NCBI GenBank assembly: GCA_900540425.1
Contig: UQFU01000064.1
Span: 1 to 9,641 of the forward strand
DNA: 9,641 nt
Origin: an uncultured Alphaproteobacteria bacterium
GTDB taxonomy: Bacteria > Pseudomonadota > Alphaproteobacteria > RF32 > CAG-239
Direction of reading: 5' to 3'
Numbering within the stretch: position 1 is the first letter of the stretch; every line of letters starts with the position of its first letter. A program made the translations under genes and the position numbers. Below, one piece after another: positions 1 to 6,708 of this stretch. The notes under the pieces are model-generated. The model worked only from the letters and a program-made list of their open reading frames with translations. It was not told where the DNA came from and made no database searches.

Positions 1-20
1 CAAAATCAGGGCGACGTTTT

Positions 21-56
21 AAAAAAAAAAAAGCCCGCCTGCCGTAACCGCCGGGC
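21..56 (-). terminator. Rho-independent terminator of the rsmB unit
   Basis: Read on the minus strand, a GC-rich hairpin (GCCCG pairing with CGGGC, possibly extended by one or two pairs past a mismatch, loop near 38-51) is followed directly by a run of 12 T (complement of the A run at 21-32). It lies about 67 bases past the stop codon of the membrane protein gene and closes the leftward transcription unit. The stem is short, but the U tract is excellent. Confidence 0.75.
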
Positions 57-122
57 GTTCGGTTCGGGAAGGGATAATCGGAAATTGGTGATGCAGCCAG
101 CTGATTAAGTTCATGTTCGCGT

Positions 123-1190
123 TTATTTTTCCTTATTGATTTGGTCTTTGATGGTATTGATATTGTTTTTGATTTCGGTCATCAGGTCCCGGTTGATCTC
201 GCGAATGGTTTTGTTGGCGGTTTGCCAGTTTTTTATTTTGGAAAGATACCAGGCGGTAACGACAAGAGTAAACAGCGGAATGGTATAAGCATTGGGCGCA
301 TAGAGTTCAAAACTTCCCATAATCAGCAGAATAAGCTGGAGACGGAAAACGTTGGCGGCGATTGAGTAGGGCGGAAAGCCCGACAGATTGGCCTGATAGC
401 AGTTGGTATTGGCGGCCAGGTTGCGATATTCCGGGCGCAGGGTGATGAATTTGAGCAAGGCGGTCAGGATTTCGATAATGAAAAACAAGGCGAAGATGAT
501 AATGGCCGGCCCGCTTCCCTCGTAGGTGCCGATGAGCATCAGCCAGCCGAGCAAAAATCCCAGGGCGCTGCTTCCGGCAGAGGTGAGGCTTAGTTTGGCC
601 GGGTACCAGTTGAAAATCAGAAAGGCGCCGACAACGGCAGCCAGACTTAGCCCAAAGGCGCCGAGCAGAGCAGGTACGCCGCCGATGAGGGAGAGGGTAA
701 AAATGCCCATGCCGATACCTGCGGACTGAATCCCCGAAATGCCGTCAATCTTATTGATATAAGGATAGAAAACCGAAAACAAAAACAGGATTAAGCTGAG
801 GATTAGTCCGCTGCACAGGGAATTGAGGCCGGGAGCCAGTTCGAATCCTTCCGGCTGCAGAAAAAAAGCTGCGGCTGAACAAAACATGATAACAACCGTA
901 CGCATATACGGCGAAGCCTGAAAGCGCGAGCCGAAATAGATTACGGCGCTGGCACCAAGCGGAAACAAAAGCTGCTCAAGTTTCAGGGAAAAGATAAAGT
1001 CGCGCTGATCGGACAATTGGGAGAACAGAAAAAGAAAAGCGGCGGCAAGAACCGGCAGCATAATCAGGAAAGGGGTGTTTTTACTGGGTTCAAGCTCTTC
1101 ATTGCGCAGGCTGAGATAATAAAATCCGCCGAAGCTCAAAAAGAAAGACAAGACTGCGACAGCATAAATCATAAAATTTTCCGAATACAT
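123..1190 (-). CDS. MraY/WecA-like polytopic membrane protein, probable pseudoenzyme
   Basis: A 355-residue protein with about ten hydrophobic segments and a charged, Lys/Asn-rich C-terminal tail (about 318-355) that may form a short helix. The layout follows the polyprenyl-phosphate glycosylphosphotransferase family (MraY, WecA; glycosyltransferase family 4). NKIDGISG at 146-153 matches the family N-x-x-DG-x-DG motif, and FNWYPAK at 193-199 followed by AGSSALGF at 205-212 matches FN-x-x-PA-x-x-FMGDxGS-x-x-LG. The catalytic residues are not kept: the DD motif position reads GSRF (87-90), the FMGD Asp is Ser204, the second Asp of the NxxDGxDG motif is Ser152, and the cytoplasmic loop at 250-270 has no His. 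The whole protein contains no histidine. Family members transfer phospho-sugars to undecaprenyl phosphate at the inner membrane; this one probably cannot. ATG at 1190 is chosen because GGGGA lies upstream at good spacing; Met7 has no comparable site. It is the last gene of the rsmB unit. The fold call is likely, the function unknown. Confidence 0.72.
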   Translation of the reverse strand: MYSENFMIYAVAVLSFFLSFGGFYYLSLRNEELEPSKNTPFLIMLPVLAAAFLFLFSQLSDQRDFIFSLKLEQLLFPLGASAVIYFGSRFQASPYMRTVVIMFCSAAAFFLQPEGFELAPGLNSLCSGLILSLILFLFSVFYPYINKIDGISGIQSAGIGMGIFTLSLIGGVPALLGAFGLSLAAVVGAFLIFNWYPAKLSLTSAGSSALGFLLGWLMLIGTYEGSGPAIIIFALFFIIEILTALLKFITLRPEYRNLAANTNCYQANLSGFPPYSIAANVFRLQLILLIMGSFELYAPNAYTIPLFTLVVTAWYLSKIKNWQTANKTIREINRDLMTEIKNNINTIKDQINKEK

Positions 1191-1221
1191 CCTGTTTCCC
1201 CTGCTTGATTAGCTTCTTACC

Positions 1222-1249
1222 AGTTTATCCGTTTTATTTTTTTGTTCAA
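1222..1249 (-). promoter_or_regulatory. Possible weak promoter before the MraY/WecA-like gene
   Basis: In the 62-base gap between the two minus-strand genes there is a TTGAAC box (complement of 1244-1249), a 16-base spacer and TAAACT (complement of 1222-1227). Each box matches the sigma70 consensus at 4 of 6 positions. It could give the last gene its own transcript, but in AT-rich DNA such matches arise easily. Confidence 0.25.
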
Positions 1250-1252
1250 CTG

Positions 1253-2170
1253 TCAAAATGAATTTATGCGAAAATATATTTCTTTCATCAGCCGGTTCAG
1301 TCCCGGGAGGTGCAATTTGGCCGCAGATGCCAGGTTAATCAGCGTGCGGTAATAGCGGTTAAGTTCGCTGACGGCGGCGGAATCGAGGCTTTGGGCCGGA
1401 AAAGAATAGTGCAGCGGAATATTGAGCAAGGCGTTGACGATGTTTTCAGGCTTGAGTTCGGCCCCTTCGCTGCGGGCCAGGGCGGACAATTCGGCGGCAA
1501 GCACTCCGATTTCGCGCTGTTTTTCTTTGTTTTTGGCAATATTGAAAATATTTTGCTGATAATAGGCCGAGAGTATTGAGCCCAAAGCCTGTACCGCGAA
1601 ATGTTCCCAAAAGGCCTGGGGGCCGTTTTCCGTCGTTTGACACTCAAGGCCGGTATGGTGCAGCAGGGACAAAGAAGCCAAACAGGCTTCAAGGCCGGTA
1701 TAATTTTTGACAAGGCTGATTCGGGGTGTGTCGCCGAGGACGGAAACGGTTTGGTTTCCGTTTTGCAGCCAGCCGTCGAAACAGCCTCTGATCAAAGACT
1801 TTCCGAGCAGCGTTTCGGCAACGGAAATGTCGTGCAACGGCGAGAAAATAACAATCGGAGAAGCGGCAAGGCTTCGGGGTGAAAGCAGCATCAGTTCGGA
1901 TTTGAAGCTGATTGAAGGGGACGTAATCAGCAGCATTTTTCCGGGAGAAAAGGTATAGGCCGCGGTAGTGTAAGTGAATTTATGTTTTTTGAGGGTTTGA
2001 GCTTCTTTGATGGTGATGTCAACCTTGTCAGGGCGGTTTGTCTTGGGCGGTGTGACGATAACCGGGTTTTCTCCGGCAGAGGCCAGCCGGAAAGCCAGAT
2101 AAATGCTGAGCAGCGTTTCTCCGAGCAAATAAACGGGGCGTTCCGTCGTTTGGTTTTCGGTATCGTTCAT
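1253..2170 (-). CDS. Ketopantoate reductase (PanE/ApbA)-like protein, probably not catalytic
   Basis: A 305-residue soluble protein. The N-terminal half reads as a Rossmann-like beta-alpha-beta (VYLLGETLLSIYLAFRLASAG, about 13-33), and the C-terminal half is helical and follows the 6-phosphogluconate-dehydrogenase-like domain of PanE. Compared with E. coli PanE from memory, WEHFAVQ (188-194) lines up with WRKLAVN, and SELNRYY (268-274) with TEIDYIN. The catalytic Lys is then His190, the Asn nearby is Gln194, and the active-site Glu is kept (Glu269). The glycine-rich NADPH motif GxGxxG is reduced to a single glycine, and the HNG loop reads SPL (110-112). Pantothenate synthesis by this protein is therefore doubtful. 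Its ATG overlaps the rsmB stop as ATGA, so translation is probably coupled; an AAGG site lies about 10 bases upstream. It could also be another member of the 6PGDH-like superfamily. Confidence 0.55.
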   Translation of the reverse strand: MNDTENQTTERPVYLLGETLLSIYLAFRLASAGENPVIVTPPKTNRPDKVDITIKEAQTLKKHKFTYTTAAYTFSPGKMLLITSPSISFKSELMLLSPRSLAASPIVIFSPLHDISVAETLLGKSLIRGCFDGWLQNGNQTVSVLGDTPRISLVKNYTGLEACLASLSLLHHTGLECQTTENGPQAFWEHFAVQALGSILSAYYQQNIFNIAKNKEKQREIGVLAAELSALARSEGAELKPENIVNALLNIPLHYSFPAQSLDSAAVSELNRYYRTLINLASAAKLHLPGLNRLMKEIYFRINSF

Positions 2171-3474
2171 GCGTTTTTGACCTTTTGCAGTTTAGCGGCA
2201 AAAAAAGCGTCCATGCCGCCCTGGTTTCCGCAATAGTAAGGCAGGGTACGGAGGAAGCCGTTGTTGTCGATAAGAATGTCCAGGCTGCCGCTGCCATTCA
2301 AGTCAATGTCGCGTTCGGCAATCGGAAGCAGCCGGAATTCCGGGTGTGCGGCAAGGAACGATTTAATCTGTTCTTCGCCTTCGTCCGGAGAGATTGAGCA
2401 TACGGTATATAGCAAGATACCGCCATCTTTCAATGCCCGTCCGGCTTGACTGAGCAATCGTTTTTGCAATTCCGCGGCTTTTTTGATGTCGTTAAGGGTT
2501 TTAAGATGAACCAATTCGGGGTGGCGGCGGACAGTACCGGAAGCCGAGCAGGGGGCATCGAGCAACAGGGCGTCAAAGGGTTTTCCGGAAAAGTTTTGAA
2601 GATAGTCAAGCGCATCAGCGCAAACCGTGGCTTCGGTTTGAAGGCTGAGGCGTTTCAGGTTTTCGGAAAGGGTGTTGAGACGGGCGGCGGAGATGTCCAG
2701 TGCCGTCGTTTGGGCGCCGCGGCTGATGAGCTGGGCGGTTTTGCCTCCGGGGGCGGCACAAAGATCCAGAACGCGAAGGCCTTTGACATTTCCCATGGCC
2801 AAGACCGGCAAAGATGCCGCAAAGTCTTGTATCCACCACATGCCTTTGTCGTATCCGGGCAATGCGGCGATTTTGCCGTTGTTATCAAGGCGAATCGAAC
2901 CGTTGGGTAAGATTGTCCCGTTTAACTTCGGGTTCCAAGCGGCGGTTTCTTCGGGATTTTTGAAAGTCAAATCCAGAGGGGCTTCCCGGGCGGAAAATTC
3001 TTCAATCAGTTTAATCTGTTTGGGCGTGTAGCCTTTTTTGAGGATTTTTATAAATTCGGGCGGAAAAAAAGCGGAGGCGTCTTCGTTCAGAATTTCGGCT
3101 TTGCTGCGGGCAATGTTGCGCAAAACAGCATTGGCGAAGTTGGCGATATATTTGTCGTGCCGCTGTTTAATCAGGCTGATGTAACTGTTAATGACGGCGT
3201 AATCCGGGGTATCGAGGAACAGCATTTCGGCAACGGCGGCGTATAAAGCGCAATCGGCAAAGCGCAATGTTCCGCGGTGCGGCTTTTTGATGAAGCGGTT
3301 CAGTACTTTGCGGATGAAAACCAGGCGGCGCAGCGTTGTCAGTACCAACATGTTGACAAAAGGCAGGTCGGTTCTTTTGTCCGCATCGGAACGAATTTTT
3401 GCTTCATTGAAAAAAATCTGGTCATTGAAAATCCGGTTGAGGATTTCAACGGCAATTTGCCGGGTTTCGCTCAT
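2167..3474 (-). CDS. rsmB: 16S rRNA (cytosine(967)-C(5))-methyltransferase RsmB
   Basis: A 435-residue enzyme that methylates C967 of 16S rRNA using S-adenosylmethionine. Residues 1-125 form the NusB-like RNA-binding domain typical of RsmB/Sun, and the Rossmann methyltransferase core follows. Motif I is DLCAAPGGKT at 237-246, motif IV is DAPCSASG at 306-313 (Cys309, product release), and motif VI is YTVCSI around Cys359 (the nucleophile). The C-terminus GMDAFFAAKL matches the usual GxDGFFxA ending. The length is normal and all key residues are present. The start at 3474 is preceded only by a purine-rich AAAGAAAGAAA, a weak Shine-Dalgarno site, and fits the NusB-domain start (MSETRQIAVEIL). 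It is the first gene of the minus-strand unit. Its stop overlaps the start of the PanE-like gene by four bases. Confidence 0.95.
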   Translation of the reverse strand: MSETRQIAVEILNRIFNDQIFFNEAKIRSDADKRTDLPFVNMLVLTTLRRLVFIRKVLNRFIKKPHRGTLRFADCALYAAVAEMLFLDTPDYAVINSYISLIKQRHDKYIANFANAVLRNIARSKAEILNEDASAFFPPEFIKILKKGYTPKQIKLIEEFSAREAPLDLTFKNPEETAAWNPKLNGTILPNGSIRLDNNGKIAALPGYDKGMWWIQDFAASLPVLAMGNVKGLRVLDLCAAPGGKTAQLISRGAQTTALDISAARLNTLSENLKRLSLQTEATVCADALDYLQNFSGKPFDALLLDAPCSASGTVRRHPELVHLKTLNDIKKAAELQKRLLSQAGRALKDGGILLYTVCSISPDEGEEQIKSFLAAHPEFRLLPIAERDIDLNGSGSLDILIDNNGFLRTLPYYCGNQGGMDAFFAAKLQKVKNA

Positions 3475-3509
3475 TGTGTTTCTTTCTTTGGGTTATCGCC
3501 GGTATTGTA

Positions 3510-3539
3510 AATATAATTTGTTTTAAATACAAGTGTGAA
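3510..3539 (-). promoter_or_regulatory. Putative sigma70 promoter of rsmB
   Basis: On the minus strand, TTCACA (complement of 3534-3539) is a 5/6 match to the -35 box. TATATT (complement of 3510-3515) is a 5/6 match to the -10 box, with an 18-base spacer. It would give a leader of roughly 30 bases to the rsmB ATG. The surrounding 165-base gap is AT-rich, as expected for divergent promoters. Confidence 0.5.
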
Positions 3540-3577
3540 ATTTTGTTGAATACGGTTGTGAAAATGTTTCAAGCTGC

Positions 3578-3604
3578 TTGTGTTTTGCTTTTAATTGGTA
3601 TATT
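3578..3604 (+). promoter_or_regulatory. Possible promoter of the DUF3576-leuS unit
   Basis: TATATT at 3599-3604 is a good -10 box (5/6). The best nearby -35 candidates are weak: TTGTGT at 3578-3583 with a 15-base spacer, or GCTTGT at 3576-3581 with 17. It sits about 35 bases before the lipoprotein start codon, where a promoter is expected because the gene upstream is divergent. Confidence 0.35.
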
Positions 3605-3629
3605 TTACTGTTCATTCATAGTTTTTTGC

Positions 3630-3634
3630 AGGTG
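3630..3634 (+). promoter_or_regulatory. Ribosome binding site fixing the DUF3576 start at ATG 3640
   Basis: AGGTG at 3630-3634 is five bases before ATG 3640. The alternative GTG at 3634, two codons upstream in the same frame, would overlap this site and leave no room for ribosome binding. ATG 3640 also gives a normal MKKYF-type lipoprotein signal peptide start. Confidence 0.6.
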
Positions 3635-3639
3635 TGATA

Positions 3640-4080
3640 ATGAAAAAATATTTTGGCGTGTTGTTGGGATTGTTGTTTTTGGCCGGCGGTTGTTCGTGGT
3701 CGTCACTTAATCCGTTTGCCGAAAAAGAAAATACGGTTCCGGCGGCAGAAAGCGGCGTTAATCATTATCTGTGGCAGGGTGCGCTGGACAAGCTGGGCTT
3801 CATGCCCAAGGAAATTGAAGATAAGAGCGGGGGCATCATTGTGACCAAATGGGTAAAAATGGAGGGCAGCCCGAATGATTTGTTTAAGGTTGAAGTTAAA
3901 ATCTACAGTCGTGAACTGCGCAGCGACGGTTTGCAGGTAAGGGTTGAAAAACGGCAGTTCAAGGACGGAAAATGGATTGATGTGAAGGCAGATAAGGCTT
4001 TGTCCGCCGGAATCGAACATCAGATTTTGCTTCAGGCAAGGAATTTGTACAGAAAAGATTTATTGTCGAACAAAGGATAA
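3640..4080 (+). CDS. DUF3576 family lipoprotein
   Basis: A 146-residue predicted lipoprotein. The signal peptide MKK plus a hydrophobic stretch ends in the lipobox LAGGC, so Cys18 would be acylated and the protein anchored in a membrane facing the periplasm. The mature part carries the DUF3576 pattern: VNHYLWQGALDKLGFMP, then a GGIIVTKW strand, FKVEVKIYSRELRSDGL, and a C-terminal helix with ILLQARNLYR. This family is mainly alphaproteobacterial, its function is not known to me, and it commonly lies just before leuS, as here. Only four bases separate its stop from the leuS ATG, and the leuS ribosome binding site is inside its last codons, so the two genes are translated together. Its position next to an aminoacyl-tRNA synthetase does not by itself suggest a shared task; an outer-membrane role beside lptE is plausible but inferred. 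Confidence 0.88.
   Translation: MKKYFGVLLGLLFLAGGCSWSSLNPFAEKENTVPAAESGVNHYLWQGALDKLGFMPKEIEDKSGGIIVTKWVKMEGSPNDLFKVEVKIYSRELRSDGLQVRVEKRQFKDGKWIDVKADKALSAGIEHQILLQARNLYRKDLLSNKG
4073..4077 (+). promoter_or_regulatory. leuS ribosome binding site inside the DUF3576 gene end
   Basis: AAGGA at 4073-4077 lies seven bases before the leuS ATG at 4085 and within the last codons of the lipoprotein gene. Ribosomes finishing the lipoprotein would cover or expose this site, which suggests translational coupling. Confidence 0.65.
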
Positions 4081-4084
4081 GCAA

Positions 4085-6574
4085 ATGACAGAGAATAAAG
4101 ACAGATATAACGGAAAAGGCAGTTATGAAGATTGGGCGAAAGAGTGGCGGGAAGAAGACCGTTACAATTTCCGTTCTATTGAGAAAAAATGGCAGCATAT
4201 TTGGGATGAAGAAAAAGCCTATAAGGTTGAAATTGACAAGAGTAAAGAAAAATTTTATGTGCTGGTTGAGTTTCCGTATCCGTCGGGTGCCGGTTTGCAT
4301 GTCGGGCATCCGCGTTCTTATACGGCATTGGACGTTGTTTCGCGCAAGAAGAGAATGCAGGGCTTTAACGTATTGTATCCGATGGGGTTTGACGCTTTAG
4401 GGCTGCCGGCGGAAAATTATGCGATTAAGACGGGTATTCATCCGGCGGTTTCGACGGCGGAAAATATGAAAAACTTTATCCGCCAGATGAAGTCTATCGG
4501 TTTCAGCTTTGATTGGGATCGCTGCATTGCGACCTGTGATCCGGAATATTACAAATGGACGCAATGGATGTTTATCAAGCTGTTTGAAAACGGTTTGGCA
4601 TACAAGGACAAGATAGCGATTAACTGGTGTCCGAGCTGCAAAGTCGGGCTGGCTAACGAGGAGGTTGTCAACGGCTGCTGCGAACGTTGCGGTGCGCAGG
4701 TCGTGCGCAAGGACAAAGAGCAGTGGATGGTGGCGATTACCAAATATGCCGACCGTCTGATTAATGATTTGGAAGGGCTCGATTTCTTAGACCGAATCAA
4801 GGCGCAGCAGATTAACTGGATTGGACGTTCGGAAGGCGCGGAGCTTGATTTTGGCCTGACGTTTGCCGACGGCGCGGCGATCAAAGACAAAAAGCTGACG
4901 GTGTTTACAACCCGTCCGGATACGGCTTTCGGGGTAACTTATATGGTATTGGCGCCGGAGCATCCGTATGTTTCGGAGCTGATGGGGCAGTTTGAAAATG
5001 CGGCTGAGGTTCAGGCCTATGTTGAGGAAACCGCCAAGAAGTCTGATTTGCAGCGGACGATGAATGACAGCAAAACCGGCGTGGAGCTTAAGGGAATCAA
5101 GGCCAAGAACCCGTTTAACGGCGAGTTGATTCCGGTATTTATTTCCGATTATGTTCTTACCGGATACGGAACCGGGGCAATTATGGCAGTGCCGGCGCAT
5201 GACCAGCGCGATTATGATTTTGCCAAAGCGTTTAATTTGCCGATTATTCAGGTTTTGGACGGCGGCGATATCAGCGAAAAGGCTTTTGAAGAGGATGGAC
5301 CGCATATTAATTCTTCTTTTCTTGACGGGATGAATAAGGAAGAATCCATGAAAGCGGCGATTGAGTATGCCGAATCCAACGGTTTTGGCCGTGCAAAAGT
5401 AAACTTCAAGCTGCGTGACTGGGTTTTCTCCCGCCAGCGGTATTGGGGCGAACCGATTCCGATGGTTTATTGCGAAAAATGCGGCTGGGTTCCGCTTAAG
5501 GAAGAAGATCTGCCGCTGACTTTGCCGGAAGTTTCTGATTTTCTGCCCAATGACAACGGGGACTCTCCGCTGGCGAAAGTGACGGACTGGGTTAACACGA
5601 CTTGTCCGAAATGCGGAGGCCATGCTCGCCGGGAAACGGACGTTATGCCAAACTGGGCAGGGTCTTCTTGGTATTTTCTGCGTTATTGCGATCCTCACAA
5701 CAGCAAGGAATTTGCTTCTAAAGAGGCTTTGGAATACTGGATGCCGGTTGATTGGTACAACGGTGGCATGGAGCATGTGACGCTGCACCTCCTGTATTCG
5801 CGGTTTTGGCACAAGTTTTTGTATGACATCGGTTATGTGCCGACCAAGGAGCCGTATAAAAAACGGACGTCACACGGCATGATTCTGGCCGAGAACGGCG
5901 AGAAGATGTCAAAATCCCGCGGCAATGTGATTAATCCGGACGATATTGTCGAGAATTACGGCGCGGACACTTTCCGTTTGTATGAAATGTTTATCGGGCC
6001 GTTTGACCAGGTGGCAATGTGGTCCGACGAAAGCCTGAACGGCGTTTATCGTTTCGTAGGCAAGATTTTTAACCTGTTTAAGAAGGTTTATAAAGATGCC
6101 AAACCAAGTGAAAAAGATTTGCGGGCAATGCACAAGTGTATTTTGGAGGTTACCGAACGGATTGACCAGATGAAGTTTAATACGGCGGTTTCTTCGCTGA
6201 TGACTTATGTTAATTATTTGTCCGGTTTGGATAAGATTGCGCCCGAACTGTATGAAGTTTTGTTGAAGCTGATGTGTCCGTTTACGCCGCATCTGGCCGA
6301 GGAAATGTGGGCAAGGCTGGGACATCAGACCCTGATCGTGTCCGAAAACTGGCCGGTTGGCGATGCGGCCTTGGCGCAAGATGATGTCGTAACGATTGCC
6401 GTTCAGATCTGCGGCAAGATGCGCGGTACGATTGAGATGCCAAAAGACGCGCCGCAGAGCGATGTGGAAGCCGCGGCTTTGGCGTTGGAGAACGTTAAGC
6501 GCCAGGTTGCCGGCATGGACATCAAAAAGGTTATTGTGGTTCCCAACAAGATTGTCAATATTGTTGCCGCATGA
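4085..6574 (+). CDS. leuS: Leucyl-tRNA synthetase
   Basis: An 829-residue class Ia synthetase that charges tRNA-Leu with leucine in the cytoplasm. Visible motifs are HVGH at 72-75 (HIGH signature), a zinc-binding knuckle with C182-x2-C185 and C199-x2-C202, the CP1 editing domain with TTRPDT at 275-280 and the catalytic editing Asp373 in PAHDQRD, a second Cys-rich insert (YCEKCGW and CPKCGG), KMSKS at 607-611, and the anticodon-binding and C-terminal domains. All active-site elements are intact. It has about 25 extra charged residues before the usual YNFRSIEKKWQ start. Motif wording (PSGAGLHVGHPRSYTALDV, ENYAIKTG, NWCPSCK) resembles clostridial and spirochaetal enzymes more than the alphaproteobacterial form (PSGRIHMGHVRNYT), which suggests horizontal replacement. 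It is preceded by the DUF3576 gene and followed by a strong terminator. Confidence 0.98.
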   Translation: MTENKDRYNGKGSYEDWAKEWREEDRYNFRSIEKKWQHIWDEEKAYKVEIDKSKEKFYVLVEFPYPSGAGLHVGHPRSYTALDVVSRKKRMQGFNVLYPMGFDALGLPAENYAIKTGIHPAVSTAENMKNFIRQMKSIGFSFDWDRCIATCDPEYYKWTQWMFIKLFENGLAYKDKIAINWCPSCKVGLANEEVVNGCCERCGAQVVRKDKEQWMVAITKYADRLINDLEGLDFLDRIKAQQINWIGRSEGAELDFGLTFADGAAIKDKKLTVFTTRPDTAFGVTYMVLAPEHPYVSELMGQFENAAEVQAYVEETAKKSDLQRTMNDSKTGVELKGIKAKNPFNGELIPVFISDYVLTGYGTGAIMAVPAHDQRDYDFAKAFNLPIIQVLDGGDISEKAFEEDGPHINSSFLDGMNKEESMKAAIEYAESNGFGRAKVNFKLRDWVFSRQRYWGEPIPMVYCEKCGWVPLKEEDLPLTLPEVSDFLPNDNGDSPLAKVTDWVNTTCPKCGGHARRETDVMPNWAGSSWYFLRYCDPHNSKEFASKEALEYWMPVDWYNGGMEHVTLHLLYSRFWHKFLYDIGYVPTKEPYKKRTSHGMILAENGEKMSKSRGNVINPDDIVENYGADTFRLYEMFIGPFDQVAMWSDESLNGVYRFVGKIFNLFKKVYKDAKPSEKDLRAMHKCILEVTERIDQMKFNTAVSSLMTYVNYLSGLDKIAPELYEVLLKLMCPFTPHLAEEMWARLGHQTLIVSENWPVGDAALAQDDVVTIAVQICGKMRGTIEMPKDAPQSDVEAAALALENVKRQVAGMDIKKVIVVPNKIVNIVAA

Positions 6575-6585
6575 TGCTTTTTTTG

Positions 6586-6613
6586 AGCCCCGCAGTTATC
6601 CTGCGGGGCTTTT
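6586..6613 (+). terminator. Rho-independent terminator after leuS
   Basis: A perfect 10-bp stem (AGCCCCGCAG at 6586-6595 with CTGCGGGGCT at 6601-6610), a five-base loop TTATC and a short run of T to 6613. It starts 12 bases past the leuS stop. The stem is very stable but the U tract is only four bases, so some read-through into lptE-holA is possible. Confidence 0.85.
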
Positions 6614-6708
6614 GGCAACGGGGAAGATAGGACATCAGAGAAAAAAATGTGGACTTGCTGCCCAAATGCGGTTAAATTCGGAATAGAGAATTTTATAAAA
6701 GGAAACAG
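6614..6708 (+). other. Leader region before lptE
   Basis: This 95-base stretch between the leuS terminator and lptE should hold the lptE promoter. I see TTGCTG at 6655-6660 as a possible -35 box, but no convincing -10 box at the right distance. The only clear signal is the ribosome binding site AAGGA at 6699-6703, five bases before the lptE ATG. Confidence 0.3.

Noticed and set aside
57..122. Possible small gene or RNA between the left terminator and the membrane protein gene
   Set aside because: Only 66 bases, with no start plus ribosome binding site and no stable structure besides the terminator; it is most simply the 3' untranslated region.
2446..2910. A 154-codon plus-strand frame opposite rsmB
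   Set aside because: It is a shadow of the conserved methyltransferase core, with a Gly-rich composition caused by reverse reading of the rsmB motifs.
3634..3639. GTG start two codons upstream for the DUF3576 lipoprotein
   Set aside because: It overlaps the ribosome binding site; ATG 3640 has correct spacing and a standard MKK signal peptide start.
4787..5812. A 341-codon open frame on the minus strand opposite leuS
   Set aside because: It is fully antisense to a well-conserved gene; its product is rich in Arg, His and Ile as expected from reverse reading, and shows no domain.
5909..6379. A 156-codon minus-strand frame opposite the leuS 3' end
   Set aside because: It is antisense to conserved LeuRS domains and has no recognisable motif or gene-like spacing.
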